DNA from: CAZVXI01 sp964631295
GTDB taxonomy: Bacteria; Planctomycetota; Phycisphaerae; Phycisphaerales; SM1A02
NCBI GenBank assembly: GCA_964631295.1
Contig: CAZVXI010000190.1
Span: forward strand, 1-5,850
Reading direction: 5' to 3'
DNA length: 5,850 nt
Below, one piece after another: positions 1 through 5,815 of this stretch. The translations under genes were made by a program, and so were the position numbers. Below the pieces are notes generated by a model. That model had not been told where the DNA came from. It did not search any database and saw only the letters and a list, made by a program, of their open reading frames with translations. Within the stretch, counting starts at the first letter, position 1. Each line of letters begins with the position of its first letter.

Positions 1-11
1 CGGCGCAGAAG

Positions 12-869
12 ATGGCTGTCGAACGGGCGAAGAATGTCGCGCTGCACTTTGGCGACCGACGACCGCAGGCGGACTGGCCCGCTGGAATTGCCGCCTCCGG
101 GAGTGCGGATCCGGGAGGTGGGCAGCCGCCGCCTGATGCGTACCTTTATGATGAGCGGCCGGCGCGTGAGCAGATCATCGAGCGCAACGATGCCGACGGC
201 TGGGTGCTCACGCGGAACAGCTACGGCTGTGTGGTGCTCAATGCAGCGCACGTGATGTTCGTGGATATCGACCTCGAGCCGGCGATGCAGACATCGCAGC
301 TCAGCGCAAATGCGGGGTGCCTCGGCGGGCTGCTGGCCGGCATGCGTGAGAGTCAGACGCGAGGGCAGGCCGGTGGATCATCATCATCGCCATCTTCGCC
401 GATGGAGCAGGCGGGCGGGTTCATGCAGCGCATTGCCGATGTGGTGGATTCGCTTGATGGGATGGGTGTGCGGGTGTATCGAACCGCAGCGGGGCTGCGC
501 GCGGTGGTGACAACAGAGCCCTGCGACCCGACGAGTGATCTTGCGCAGGACACGATGCATGCGTTTGGTGTTGATCCGCGATACGCGAACCTGTGCAGGG
601 TGCAGGAGAGTTTCCGTGCGCGGCTGACACCGAAGCCCTGGCGGTGTGATCGTCGGCTGGGGTCGCCGCCGGCGCGGTATCCGTTTCAAGATCAGGCGGA
701 GGTGGCTGCGTACGAGCGCTGGCTCGCGCGGTACAACCTCGCGCGGGTCGGCCATGGCGTGTGCGAATACGTGCAGACGATCGGCAGCGACGCGATGGAT
801 GAGCAGGTGAGACCTGTGCTGGAACTGCACGACAAGTACACGCTGTCGCATGCAGATGTGTTGGCGTAG
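12..869 (+). CDS. Conserved hypothetical protein with DID motif (5' end may be incomplete)
   Basis: I do not recognise a named family and assign no function. The reading frame gives 285 residues from the ATG at 12, but it stays open to the window edge and no Shine-Dalgarno precedes this ATG, so the true start may lie upstream or, since residues 1-45 are low-complexity (Gly/Pro/Arg), further in. The ordered part seems to begin near residue 62 (WVLTRNSYGCVVLN), followed by a hydrophobic strand ending in an acidic pair (FVDID, Asp85 and Asp87), a Ser/Gly-rich insert around residues 117-133, a second strand region (VYRTAAGLRAVV, about 155-166) and a basic block (ESFRARLTPKPWRC, 199-212) that resembles a widespread family of bacterial hypothetical proteins I recall from memory. 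The strand-DxD arrangement loosely recalls archaeo-eukaryotic primase-type folds, but the sxH motif is absent, so that is only a hypothesis. No signal peptide or membrane helix is visible, so it is probably cytoplasmic. It is convergent with the tRNA-Lys gene. Confidence 0.8.
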   Translation: MAVERAKNVALHFGDRRPQADWPAGIAASGSADPGGGQPPPDAYLYDERPAREQIIERNDADGWVLTRNSYGCVVLNAAHVMFVDIDLEPAMQTSQLSANAGCLGGLLAGMRESQTRGQAGGSSSSPSSPMEQAGGFMQRIADVVDSLDGMGVRVYRTAAGLRAVVTTEPCDPTSDLAQDTMHAFGVDPRYANLCRVQESFRARLTPKPWRCDRRLGSPPARYPFQDQAEVAAYERWLARYNLARVGHGVCEYVQTIGSDAMDEQVRPVLELHDKYTLSHADVLA

Positions 870-897
870 GTGCGTTGATGTGAAGCGTAACGCAGGT

Positions 898-925
898 TGG
901 TCGGGAGCGATCAGCGTCGCGACCA
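898..925. terminator. Hairpin between convergent CDS and tRNA-Lys (possible terminator)
   Basis: An interrupted stem pairs 898-902 (TGGTC) with 921-925 (GACCA) and 907-910 (GCGA) with 917-920 (TCGC), leaving a 4-base bulge at 903-906 and a 6-base loop. It lies 28 bases after the stop of the upstream CDS and 12 bases past the tRNA 3' end on the other strand, where a shared terminator would be expected. Neither side has a T tract, so intrinsic termination is doubtful. Confidence 0.3.
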
Positions 926-937
926 TCGGCAAAGCAA

Positions 938-1010
<73 letters not shown>

Positions 1011-1021
1011 TGAAAGTCATC

Positions 1022-1049
1022 ATCCTAACCCGCCGGGACGGGTGGTCAA
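1022..1049 (-). promoter_or_regulatory. sigma70-type promoter of tRNA-Lys
   Basis: On the minus strand, TTGACC (1044-1049, 5 of 6 to the -35 consensus) is followed by a 16-bp spacer and TAGGAT (1022-1027, 4 of 6 to the -10 consensus). The -10 ends 11 bases before the mature tRNA 5' end at 1010, which allows a short leader. The spacer, 1028-1043, is an inverted repeat with 5-bp arms (ACCCG/CGGGT) around 6 bases. The promoter call rests on sequence match and position only. Confidence 0.6.
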
Positions 1050-1108
1050 ACCGGGGGGCGATCCCTGGCGGGGCGAAGCCTCACTGTATGTCGATCCGTT
1101 GGCAACTG

Positions 1109-1114
1109 TACAAT
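1109..1114 (+). promoter_or_regulatory. -10-like TACAAT, possible leaderless promoter
   Basis: TACAAT matches the -10 consensus at 5 of 6 positions and ends exactly 6 bases before the ATG at 1121, which would place transcription initiation at the start codon. No convincing -35 is visible. The same arrangement occurs before the ATG at 2775. It supports 1121 over the upstream in-frame ATG at 1088. Confidence 0.35.
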
Positions 1115-1120
1115 CCTGCC

Positions 1121-1747
1121 ATGCCGCAGGACTTTCCGTCAACACGCATGGCCCGCTTCGCTGTGTGGCTGCATGATCGACTGATGGCGATGGCCGAGCG
1201 GCTGACGCGATACACGGTTGTGCTCTCGTGGGATGCGCCGATCCAATGGCCGAACGAGTGCCTGAAGTGCGGCGAGCATTTGCCCGATCGCACCTGGCCG
1301 GTACGGCTGGCGCGCACGAGTCACTGGTCGATTGTCGCAGGGTTCGAGCCGCCCTGGCGTCGGCAGCGCATCAATGTTCCCGTGTGTGCAGCATGCCACA
1401 GGCGCGCGTTCAGAAAGACATGGTTCGGCCGAATCATCCCGTTTATCGTACTGATCACGATTTTGCTCGGCGGGCTCGCGCTCGCGCGACTACTTGTGCC
1501 GACGTGGCCTGTTGCCGGACGCATCGTGCAAGTGGCTGCTGTGATTGGCTCGATCGTCATCGGAGTCATCATCGGGGTCAGCATCGGCGCGCCTTTTGAT
1601 ATCTCATCAGAGAAACACAACACGCTGCACTTTACGTTCAAATCGCGCGAGCGTGCGCAGGCGCTTGCGGTTGCAAACGGTACGGATGTCATCGAACCGG
1701 AGCCGCTGCCGACAGAATCGGATGAAGCAGGATCGGCAGATACATAG
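1121..1747 (+). CDS. Two-helix membrane protein with paired CxxC motifs
   Basis: Function unknown. The 208-residue protein has a Cys pair near the N-terminus (NECLKCG, Cys47/Cys50) and a second one (VCAACHR, Cys89/Cys92), spaced as for binding one zinc ion, though metal binding is inferred. Two hydrophobic segments follow, about 104-126 and 133-157 (the latter rich in Ile/Val/Gly), then a soluble tail of about 50 residues that ends acidic. The Cys-containing part and the tail probably face the same side of the membrane. An in-frame ATG at 1088 would add 11 residues (219 in total). I prefer 1121 because a TACAAT box lies 6 bases before it and neither ATG has a Shine-Dalgarno. The gene is divergent from tRNA-Lys and convergent with the PEP-CTERM gene. 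No similarity to a named family is claimed. Confidence 0.78.
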   Translation: MPQDFPSTRMARFAVWLHDRLMAMAERLTRYTVVLSWDAPIQWPNECLKCGEHLPDRTWPVRLARTSHWSIVAGFEPPWRRQRINVPVCAACHRRAFRKTWFGRIIPFIVLITILLGGLALARLLVPTWPVAGRIVQVAAVIGSIVIGVIIGVSIGAPFDISSEKHNTLHFTFKSRERAQALAVANGTDVIEPEPLPTESDEAGSADT

Positions 1748-1852
1748 CACGTGCAAAGGCAACGAAACGCAGATGCCGTTGAGTCACGCGCGCCGAGTGT
1801 TCGATGGCATGCGCACCTTCCCCGTTGCGCGATGATGGTTGCGAGCTGTCGG

Positions 1853-2473
1853 TCACGCTCGTCTGCGGCGCGAGCGCGACATCACCATGGCGGCTGCTAA
1901 CAGCGCGAGTCCGCCGGGCCCGGGCACGTTGTTGATGAACGCCTCGCTGTTCGCATCCTCACCCATGGAGATTGAATGCATGCCGACGCGTAATGTGCCG
2001 GCGTTGAGCGCTGCAATCACATCTGCATAGGTCGCTGCGCCCGCCAGATTGGCGATGATGCCAAGCGTCTCGCCGGGGTCGATGCCGTTGGCTGACGGAG
2101 GCGGGTCTGCATCCACGCCGAAGTCTTCGTCAAATGAGCCGCCGGGGAGATTGCTCGGCGGAAGTTCGATACTGAACAGAACACCGACGCCATCCTGCAC
2201 GAGCGAGTCGAGGCTGGCGAGAACGCCGCTTGCGTCATTATCTTCGAAGGCGATCAGTCTGATCGTTGCAGGGTCCGGCCCGACGTTGGAAAAGTCGAAC
2301 TGCACCTGCCCGCCGCCGAGATCGCTGACCGACATCGAGAACTGCGCCTCGCCGATCGCGACATTCGCTGGATTGTTCGATGTGATCCCGCTGAAGTCAT
2401 AGTCTGCCGCAGCCGGGGTACTCAATAAGCCCGCAACGGCCGCAACAACACCCCAAAAAGTGATTCTCTTCAC
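1853..2473 (-). CDS. Secreted PEP-CTERM-type sorting-domain protein
   Basis: The 206-residue product starts at GTG 2473, chosen because AGGAAGGA lies 7 bases upstream and because the protein then begins directly with a signal peptide: KR, hydrophobic core ITFWGVVAAVAGLL, cleavage motif PAAA|D after residue 23. An upstream in-frame ATG at 2539 would add 22 charged residues encoded by the purine-rich leader and is unlikely. The mature part (24-182) is acidic and Gly/Asp/Ser-rich, with beta-type segments and no catalytic motif I recognise. The last 24 residues are a tripartite sorting tail: VPGPG, hydrophobic LALLAAAMVM, then SRSRRRRA. Such PEP-CTERM tails are known substrates of exosortase-type processing; the VPGPG form with poly-Arg is frequent in Phycisphaerae. 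Expected location is the cell surface or exterior. No exosortase gene is in the window, so processing here is inferred. The ligand or role is unknown. Confidence 0.88.
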   Translation of the reverse strand: MKRITFWGVVAAVAGLLSTPAAADYDFSGITSNNPANVAIGEAQFSMSVSDLGGGQVQFDFSNVGPDPATIRLIAFEDNDASGVLASLDSLVQDGVGVLFSIELPPSNLPGGSFDEDFGVDADPPPSANGIDPGETLGIIANLAGAATYADVIAALNAGTLRVGMHSISMGEDANSEAFINNVPGPGGLALLAAAMVMSRSRRRRA

Positions 2474-2480
2474 TTCTCTA

Positions 2481-2488
2481 TCCTTCCT
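2481..2488 (-). promoter_or_regulatory. Strong Shine-Dalgarno that fixes the GTG start of the PEP-CTERM gene
   Basis: On the minus strand AGGAAGGA is followed by 7 bases and then GTG (2471-2473). It lies in a purine-rich leader. This is the clearest ribosome binding site in the window and decides the start against the upstream ATG. Confidence 0.7.
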
Positions 2489-2541
2489 TTCCTCTCTCTC
2501 TTCACTGAGGGGAAAAGAAAGGCAACTTGCCTGTCGCACAA

Positions 2542-2569
2542 AGGATACACCCCAGCGTCAGCAGTGCAA
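2542..2569 (-). promoter_or_regulatory. Candidate promoter of the PEP-CTERM gene
   Basis: On the minus strand TTGCAC (2564-2569) and TATCCT (2542-2547) are separated by 16 bp. The matches are partial (3 and 4 of 6). A start of transcription near 2535 would give a leader of about 60 nt containing the small hairpin at 2520-2532 and the purine-rich Shine-Dalgarno tract. Confidence 0.3.
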
Positions 2570-2601
2570 GGCGTCGCCAACAATTTGGGCGCGAAGAATG
2601 C

Positions 2602-2700
2602 GTTTGCAGCCAGTGAAGGCGCGTTCCATCAGTCGCAGCATTGACCGAGTTCAGTTTGCTGACTGCCGTGGCCCCCATCGTCGCGCAAGTTTGCAGCCAG
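2602..2700 (+). repeat. Direct repeat pair GTTTGCAGCCAG
   Basis: The same 12 bases occur at 2602-2613 and 2689-2700, 87 bases apart start to start, both in the same orientation within the divergent intergenic region. Flanks differ, so this is not a longer duplication. It could be a pair of binding sites or chance. Confidence 0.5.
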
Positions 2701-2762
2701 CGTCCCGTCGTGATCTGACAGAGGGCGGATGGTGCCCACAAGCTCGCGCTGTGCGATGACAC

Positions 2763-2768
2763 TATGAT
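2763..2768 (+). promoter_or_regulatory. -10-like TATGAT, possible leaderless promoter
   Basis: TATGAT matches the -10 consensus at 5 of 6 positions and ends 6 bases before the ATG at 2775, the same geometry as at 1109-1121. No clear -35 and no Shine-Dalgarno are present, which fits a transcript starting at the ATG. Confidence 0.4.
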
Positions 2769-2774
2769 CGAGCG

Positions 2775-3338
2775 ATGGGGATCGCGCTACTCGCCAGTCT
2801 GGTGTTTGTTTCCGTGCCGGTAGTTGCTGGCATCGTGCTGATTGTGTTTGGGTGCCGCATGCGGCGACGAACACACGCTGCCTGTGGGAAGTGCGGCTAC
2901 AACGTGGCTGCATCAATCGAGTCCAGTTCACGATGTCCGGAATGTGGCGGCGCGTTTGGTGATGTCGGCATCCTCGCGCCACAGACCAACAACCGGAATC
3001 GTGCGGTACTCATCTCGCTTGGTGTCGCGCTGGTTCTCCTGCCACCTGGAGTCATCGGTCTGTCCATCATGCTTTCAGCGGCGAACCGCCCCCCGCCACC
3101 GCGGTCAGCGAACATTACAATAGGACTGCCTGCACCACCAGCGTACGATACATTCGAGTGGCACACACAGGAACAGATCAACACATTCGATCGGCCGGCT
3201 GCGATGAAGGCGATTCAGGCGATCGCTCATGCACGGCGAGCCGCGGTCCGCGACGATGGCGGATGGACAGTCGATGACAACGCGCAACTGGACGAGCAGT
3301 TCCGCATGCTCATGCAGCGTTTGCGCGAGATCGAATGA
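2775..3338 (+). CDS. Membrane-anchored zinc-ribbon protein
   Basis: The 187-residue protein begins with a membrane helix (about residues 3-27) and a basic stop (RMRRR). A short zinc ribbon of the type common in planctomycete small membrane proteins follows: CGKCGYNV (Cys37, Cys40) and CPECGG (Cys54, Cys57). A second helix spans about 77-100. The remainder is a Pro-rich linker and a soluble, charged domain of about 75 residues with no motif I know (helical, ending LMQRLREIE). By the positive-inside rule the ribbon loop with its RMRRR would be cytoplasmic, leaving the C-terminal domain outside; this is inferred. The only good start is the ATG at 2775, behind a TATGAT box. It is followed after 50 bases by the peptidase gene on the same strand, so co-transcription is possible. 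Specific role unknown. Confidence 0.85.
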   Translation: MGIALLASLVFVSVPVVAGIVLIVFGCRMRRRTHAACGKCGYNVAASIESSSRCPECGGAFGDVGILAPQTNNRNRAVLISLGVALVLLPPGVIGLSIMLSAANRPPPPRSANITIGLPAPPAYDTFEWHTQEQINTFDRPAAMKAIQAIAHARRAAVRDDGGWTVDDNAQLDEQFRMLMQRLREIE

Positions 3339-3375
3339 TGTCGATCGCTTGCATCGGTGACCCGGACGATCAATA

Positions 3376-3380
3376 GAGAG
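3376..3380 (+). promoter_or_regulatory. Ribosome binding site of the M1 peptidase gene
   Basis: GAGAG ends 8 bases before the ATG at 3389. It is a modest Shine-Dalgarno match, but it agrees with the only start that keeps the whole export signal. Confidence 0.45.
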
Positions 3381-3388
3381 CATCACAG

Positions 3389-5197
3389 ATGATCATCCAA
3401 CTGAGGAATCCAATCACGATTGACCAGCGTTCATCCCGTCGATTCTTCGCTGCTTGCTTTGATCTGATCGTTGTTGCGGTCACACTGGTGGTGCATGTGG
3501 TGGCCACAACACCGGCTTGCGCAGGGTGCCATTCAACAGGCGAAGCGAATAGCAGGGATTCGCATAGCGAACACATTGCCCGCACTGGCTCGCAGGACGC
3601 GACGGTCCCCGCTGCCGATGACGGGTTCACACGTCAGGATCGACTGCGCGGCAGCATCACACCGGAGCGCGCCTGGTGGGACCTGCTCCACTACGATTTG
3701 CGCATCCAGGTCTACCCCGACCTCAAGCAACTCGCCGGTTCCAATGCCATCACATTCCGCGTGCTCGAACCGCATCACCGCATGCAGATCGACCTGCAGC
3801 CACCGCTCGAAATCCGGCGGATCGCACATGATGGCAACGAACTTACTTTCGAACGCGAAGGCAATGTCTGCTGGGTTGATTTTCCAAAGCCGCTCGCTGC
3901 AAACACCGAGGCGACCATTCGCATCTTCTACGATGGTAACCCGACGGAGAGCCGCAACCCGCCGTGGAGTGGCGGCTTCACCTGGAAGACCGATGAACTT
4001 GGCAACCCGTTCATCGCCACAACCTGCCAGGGCATTGGCGCGAGCATCTGGTGGCCCAACAAAGACCACTGCTACGATGAGCCCGATCGCGGGATGGACA
4101 TCCGCGTGATTGTGCCTGAACAGCTCACCGCGGTTTCCAACGGCCGGCTCCTCGCAGACACACACAACATCGATCAACACACACGATCGTTCCACTGGCA
4201 GGTCACCCAGCCGATCAATAACTACGCGGTAAATGCCAACATCGGCGTGTACGATTCCGCTTCGGAGACATTCGAAGGGGAAGCCGGCCCGCTCGACATT
4301 CAGTACTGGATGCTCGCTCACCAGCGGGAACAGGCGATCGAACACTTCGCAGAAGTCCCACGCACGCTCGAAGCATTCGAACACTGGTTCGGCCCCTACC
4401 CCTTCTATAAAGACGGCTACAAACTCGTTGTCGTGCCCTACCTCGGCATGGAACACCAGAGTTCCGTTACGTACGGCAACGGCTTCCAGAACGGCTACCG
4501 TGGCCGCGATCTCAGCCGTACCGGTGTCGGCCTCAAGTTCGACTTCATCATCGTGCACGAAACCGCGCACGAATGGTTCGGCAACAACATCACCGCGCGC
4601 GACATCGCAGATATGTGGATCCATGAAAGCTTTGCCAACTATGCCGAATGCCTTTTCGTTGAGTATCACTTCACTGAGAAAGAAGCCCAGGATTATGTCA
4701 TCGGCTGCCGGACACTGATTCGAAACGACCGCTCCATCATCGGCGTGTACAATGTCAACAAGGCCGGCTCGGGTGATATGTATTACAAAGGGGGCAACAT
4801 GCTGCACACCATGCGGCACATGCTCGATGACGATACAACATGGCGCTCGATGCTGCGCGGCCTCAACGAACGCTTCCGCCACCAGACCGTCACCACGCAG
4901 CAGATCGAACATGCCATCTCCGACATGACCGGCTTCGACTACACCCCCGTGTTCGACCAGTACCTGCGCGACACCCGCATCCCCGTACTTGTCTATACCG
5001 CCGAGGGCCGCGCCTTCACACTGCATTGGGAGGATGTCGTCCCCGGCTTTGCAGCACCGGTGGTCGTCTCGATCAACGGCACACCCCGCCGCGTCCGCAT
5101 CGGCGCTGCGCCCGTCACGCTCATGCTCGATGAACCGTTCGAATCACTCGAGCTCGACCGCAACTTCTTTATGACAATACGACGGGGCGATTCGTAG
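3389..5197 (+). CDS. Exported M1-family zinc metallopeptidase (aminopeptidase-like)
   Basis: The 602-residue protein has every M1 (gluzincin) active-site element: exopeptidase motif GMEHQ (353-357, in place of GAMEN), zinc site HETAH (His390, Glu391, His394), third ligand Glu413 in WIHESFANYAE, exactly 18 residues after His394, and the transition-state tyrosine in YYKGG (Tyr465). M1 enzymes remove N-terminal amino acids from peptides; substrate preference cannot be read here. The N-terminus has a basic stretch (RSSRR), hydrophobic core 19-39 and cleavage motif ACA|G after residue 45; CAGC at 44-47 could alternatively be a weak lipobox. It is therefore outside the cytoplasmic membrane. The beta-rich N-terminal domain starts near residue 102 (YDLRIQVYP), the catalytic domain covers about 290-500, and a short beta domain (about 520-602) ends the protein. 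The long C-terminal helical domain of PepN-type enzymes is absent. The next open frame starts 8 bases after the stop. Confidence 0.96.
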   Translation: MIIQLRNPITIDQRSSRRFFAACFDLIVVAVTLVVHVVATTPACAGCHSTGEANSRDSHSEHIARTGSQDATVPAADDGFTRQDRLRGSITPERAWWDLLHYDLRIQVYPDLKQLAGSNAITFRVLEPHHRMQIDLQPPLEIRRIAHDGNELTFEREGNVCWVDFPKPLAANTEATIRIFYDGNPTESRNPPWSGGFTWKTDELGNPFIATTCQGIGASIWWPNKDHCYDEPDRGMDIRVIVPEQLTAVSNGRLLADTHNIDQHTRSFHWQVTQPINNYAVNANIGVYDSASETFEGEAGPLDIQYWMLAHQREQAIEHFAEVPRTLEAFEHWFGPYPFYKDGYKLVVVPYLGMEHQSSVTYGNGFQNGYRGRDLSRTGVGLKFDFIIVHETAHEWFGNNITARDIADMWIHESFANYAECLFVEYHFTEKEAQDYVIGCRTLIRNDRSIIGVYNVNKAGSGDMYYKGGNMLHTMRHMLDDDTTWRSMLRGLNERFRHQTVTTQQIEHAISDMTGFDYTPVFDQYLRDTRIPVLVYTAEGRAFTLHWEDVVPGFAAPVVVSINGTPRRVRIGAAPVTLMLDEPFESLELDRNFFMTIRRGDS

Positions 5198-5205
5198 AAT
5201 ATCTC

Positions 5206-5693
5206 ATGCCGCCACCCCGCGAGATATTTGGCCTGCCACCGGAACCCGTCGAATCATCGCGCCGGGATGCGGCACAGCGCGCTGATAACAATGCTGGTCA
5301 TGATCGCGCCAGCCGCGACGTCGACAACACCCCCACCCCGGGCGTGAAGCGCTCCGGCACGGGCAACACCAAATGACACCAACCGCTGGCAACTGCGCGA
5401 TATCGCCCTCGGCCTCGTGTTGCTCATCACCGGCAGCATGATCTGCTTTCTGAGTTGGCGGCTGTTTGGCACCGGGCTTCCGACGGTCGTTCTCTCTTTG
5501 CTCGGCCCACTCGCATTTTTCATCGGCCCGGTCATGTTGCTGCTCGGTCTGAACGCGATCATCCGCGTTCTCGTCGCCGACATCCGCGGCGCTGTATGAG
5601 ACCGACTTGCCGCGTGATGCGCACATCCGAGATGCGGCCACCGATACCAGCAACAACGCGCCGGCGGTGTTTCATGCTGCAACTGGTTTATGA
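5206..5693 (+). pseudogene. Frameshifted small two-helix membrane protein gene
   Basis: The coding signal runs through three frames. Segment 1 starts at ATG 5206, 8 bases after the peptidase stop, begins MPPPREIFGLPPEP, is polar and disordered, and stops at 5374-5376. Segment 2 is open from 5348 to 5599 and carries TNRWQLRDIALGLVLLITG, two hydrophobic helices and AIIRVLVADIRG. It has no ATG before its natural beginning; the first usable start, GTG 5417, would cut into the first helix and has no ribosome binding site. Segment 3, from about 5589 to the TGA at 5691-5693, reads ALYETDLPRDAHIRDAATD and then a short tail; it has good codon character but no start of its own. Joined by two +1 shifts (about 5348-5373 and 5550-5596) they give a coherent protein of about 161 residues: soluble N-terminus, two helices, acidic tail. 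Decay or sequencing error is more likely than programmed shifting. If intact alternatives are preferred, 5417-5599 encodes a 60-residue membrane peptide. Family unknown. Confidence 0.5.
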
Positions 5694-5727
5694 AAACGCG
5701 CGCGGAGTGACCCTCCATCATGCGAAA

Positions 5728-5753
5728 GCCCCGCGCCGATCACGACGCGGGGC
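5728..5753. terminator. Strong bidirectional intrinsic terminator hairpin
   Basis: GCCCCGCG (5728-5735) pairs over 8 bp with CGCGGGGC (5746-5753); two further inner pairs (CG 5737-5738 with CG 5743-5744) close an ATCA loop after one mismatch. On the plus strand it is followed by CTGTTTATC and on the minus strand by TTTCGC. It lies between the plus-strand 5206-5693 region and the minus-strand gene ending at 5816, so it can serve both. Confidence 0.75.
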
Positions 5754-5792
5754 CTGTTTATCATCCAATAATTCACCCGCGATGAGCGAGTT

Positions 5793-5808
5793 GCGATGCG
5801 ATGCGATG
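5793..5808 (+). repeat. Short tandem repeat (GCGAT)x3
   Basis: Three perfect copies of the pentamer GCGAT followed by G, in the 3' untranslated stretch between the terminator and the stop codon of the minus-strand gene. Probably incidental. Confidence 0.5.
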
Positions 5809-5815
5809 TTCCGAT

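Larger units (their letters stand above)
2474..2774. other. Divergent intergenic regulatory region, no gene
   Basis: These 301 bases separate two divergent genes. Next to the PEP-CTERM gene is a minus-strand purine-rich leader (to about 2500) with a repeated nonamer GTGAAGAGA, then a small perfect palindrome-like hairpin at 2520-2532 (AGGCA act TGCCT). Promoter-like hexamers for each direction lie near 2542-2569 and 2763-2768. The central part holds two exact copies of GTTTGCAGCCAG (2602-2613 and 2689-2700). Open frames here have no coding character and no ribosome binding site. Confidence 0.6.

Noticed and set aside
1228..1599. 123-residue plus-strand frame inside the CxxC membrane protein gene, and similar minus-strand frames at 1139-1399 and 1321-1692
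   Set aside because: They are out-of-frame shadows; only the 1121-1747 frame shows clear membrane helices and paired CxxC motifs.
1747..1754. Palindrome GCACGTGC overlapping the stop codon at 1745-1747
   Set aside because: An isolated 8-bp palindrome without a second copy or promoter context is expected by chance.
1811..1830. Hairpin GCGCA-10-TGCGC between the convergent genes at 1747 and 1853
   Set aside because: The stem is only 5 bp with a 10-base loop and no T tract on either strand, so I do not call it a terminator.
2460..2762. Small open frames on both strands of the divergent intergenic region
   Set aside because: They overlap promoter-like sequences and the purine-rich leader, lack ribosome binding sites and have no protein-like composition.
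3533..5026. 497-residue open frame antisense to the peptidase gene
   Set aside because: It mirrors the M1 gene, whose plus-strand product has a full set of catalytic motifs. Long antisense frames are expected in GC-rich DNA, and this one has no recognisable motif or ribosome binding site.
5204..5656. 150-residue minus-strand open frame
   Set aside because: It is the complement of the hydrophobic plus-strand segment, giving a Glu/Gln/Asp/Arg-rich product typical of a shadow frame, and it begins without a ribosome binding site.
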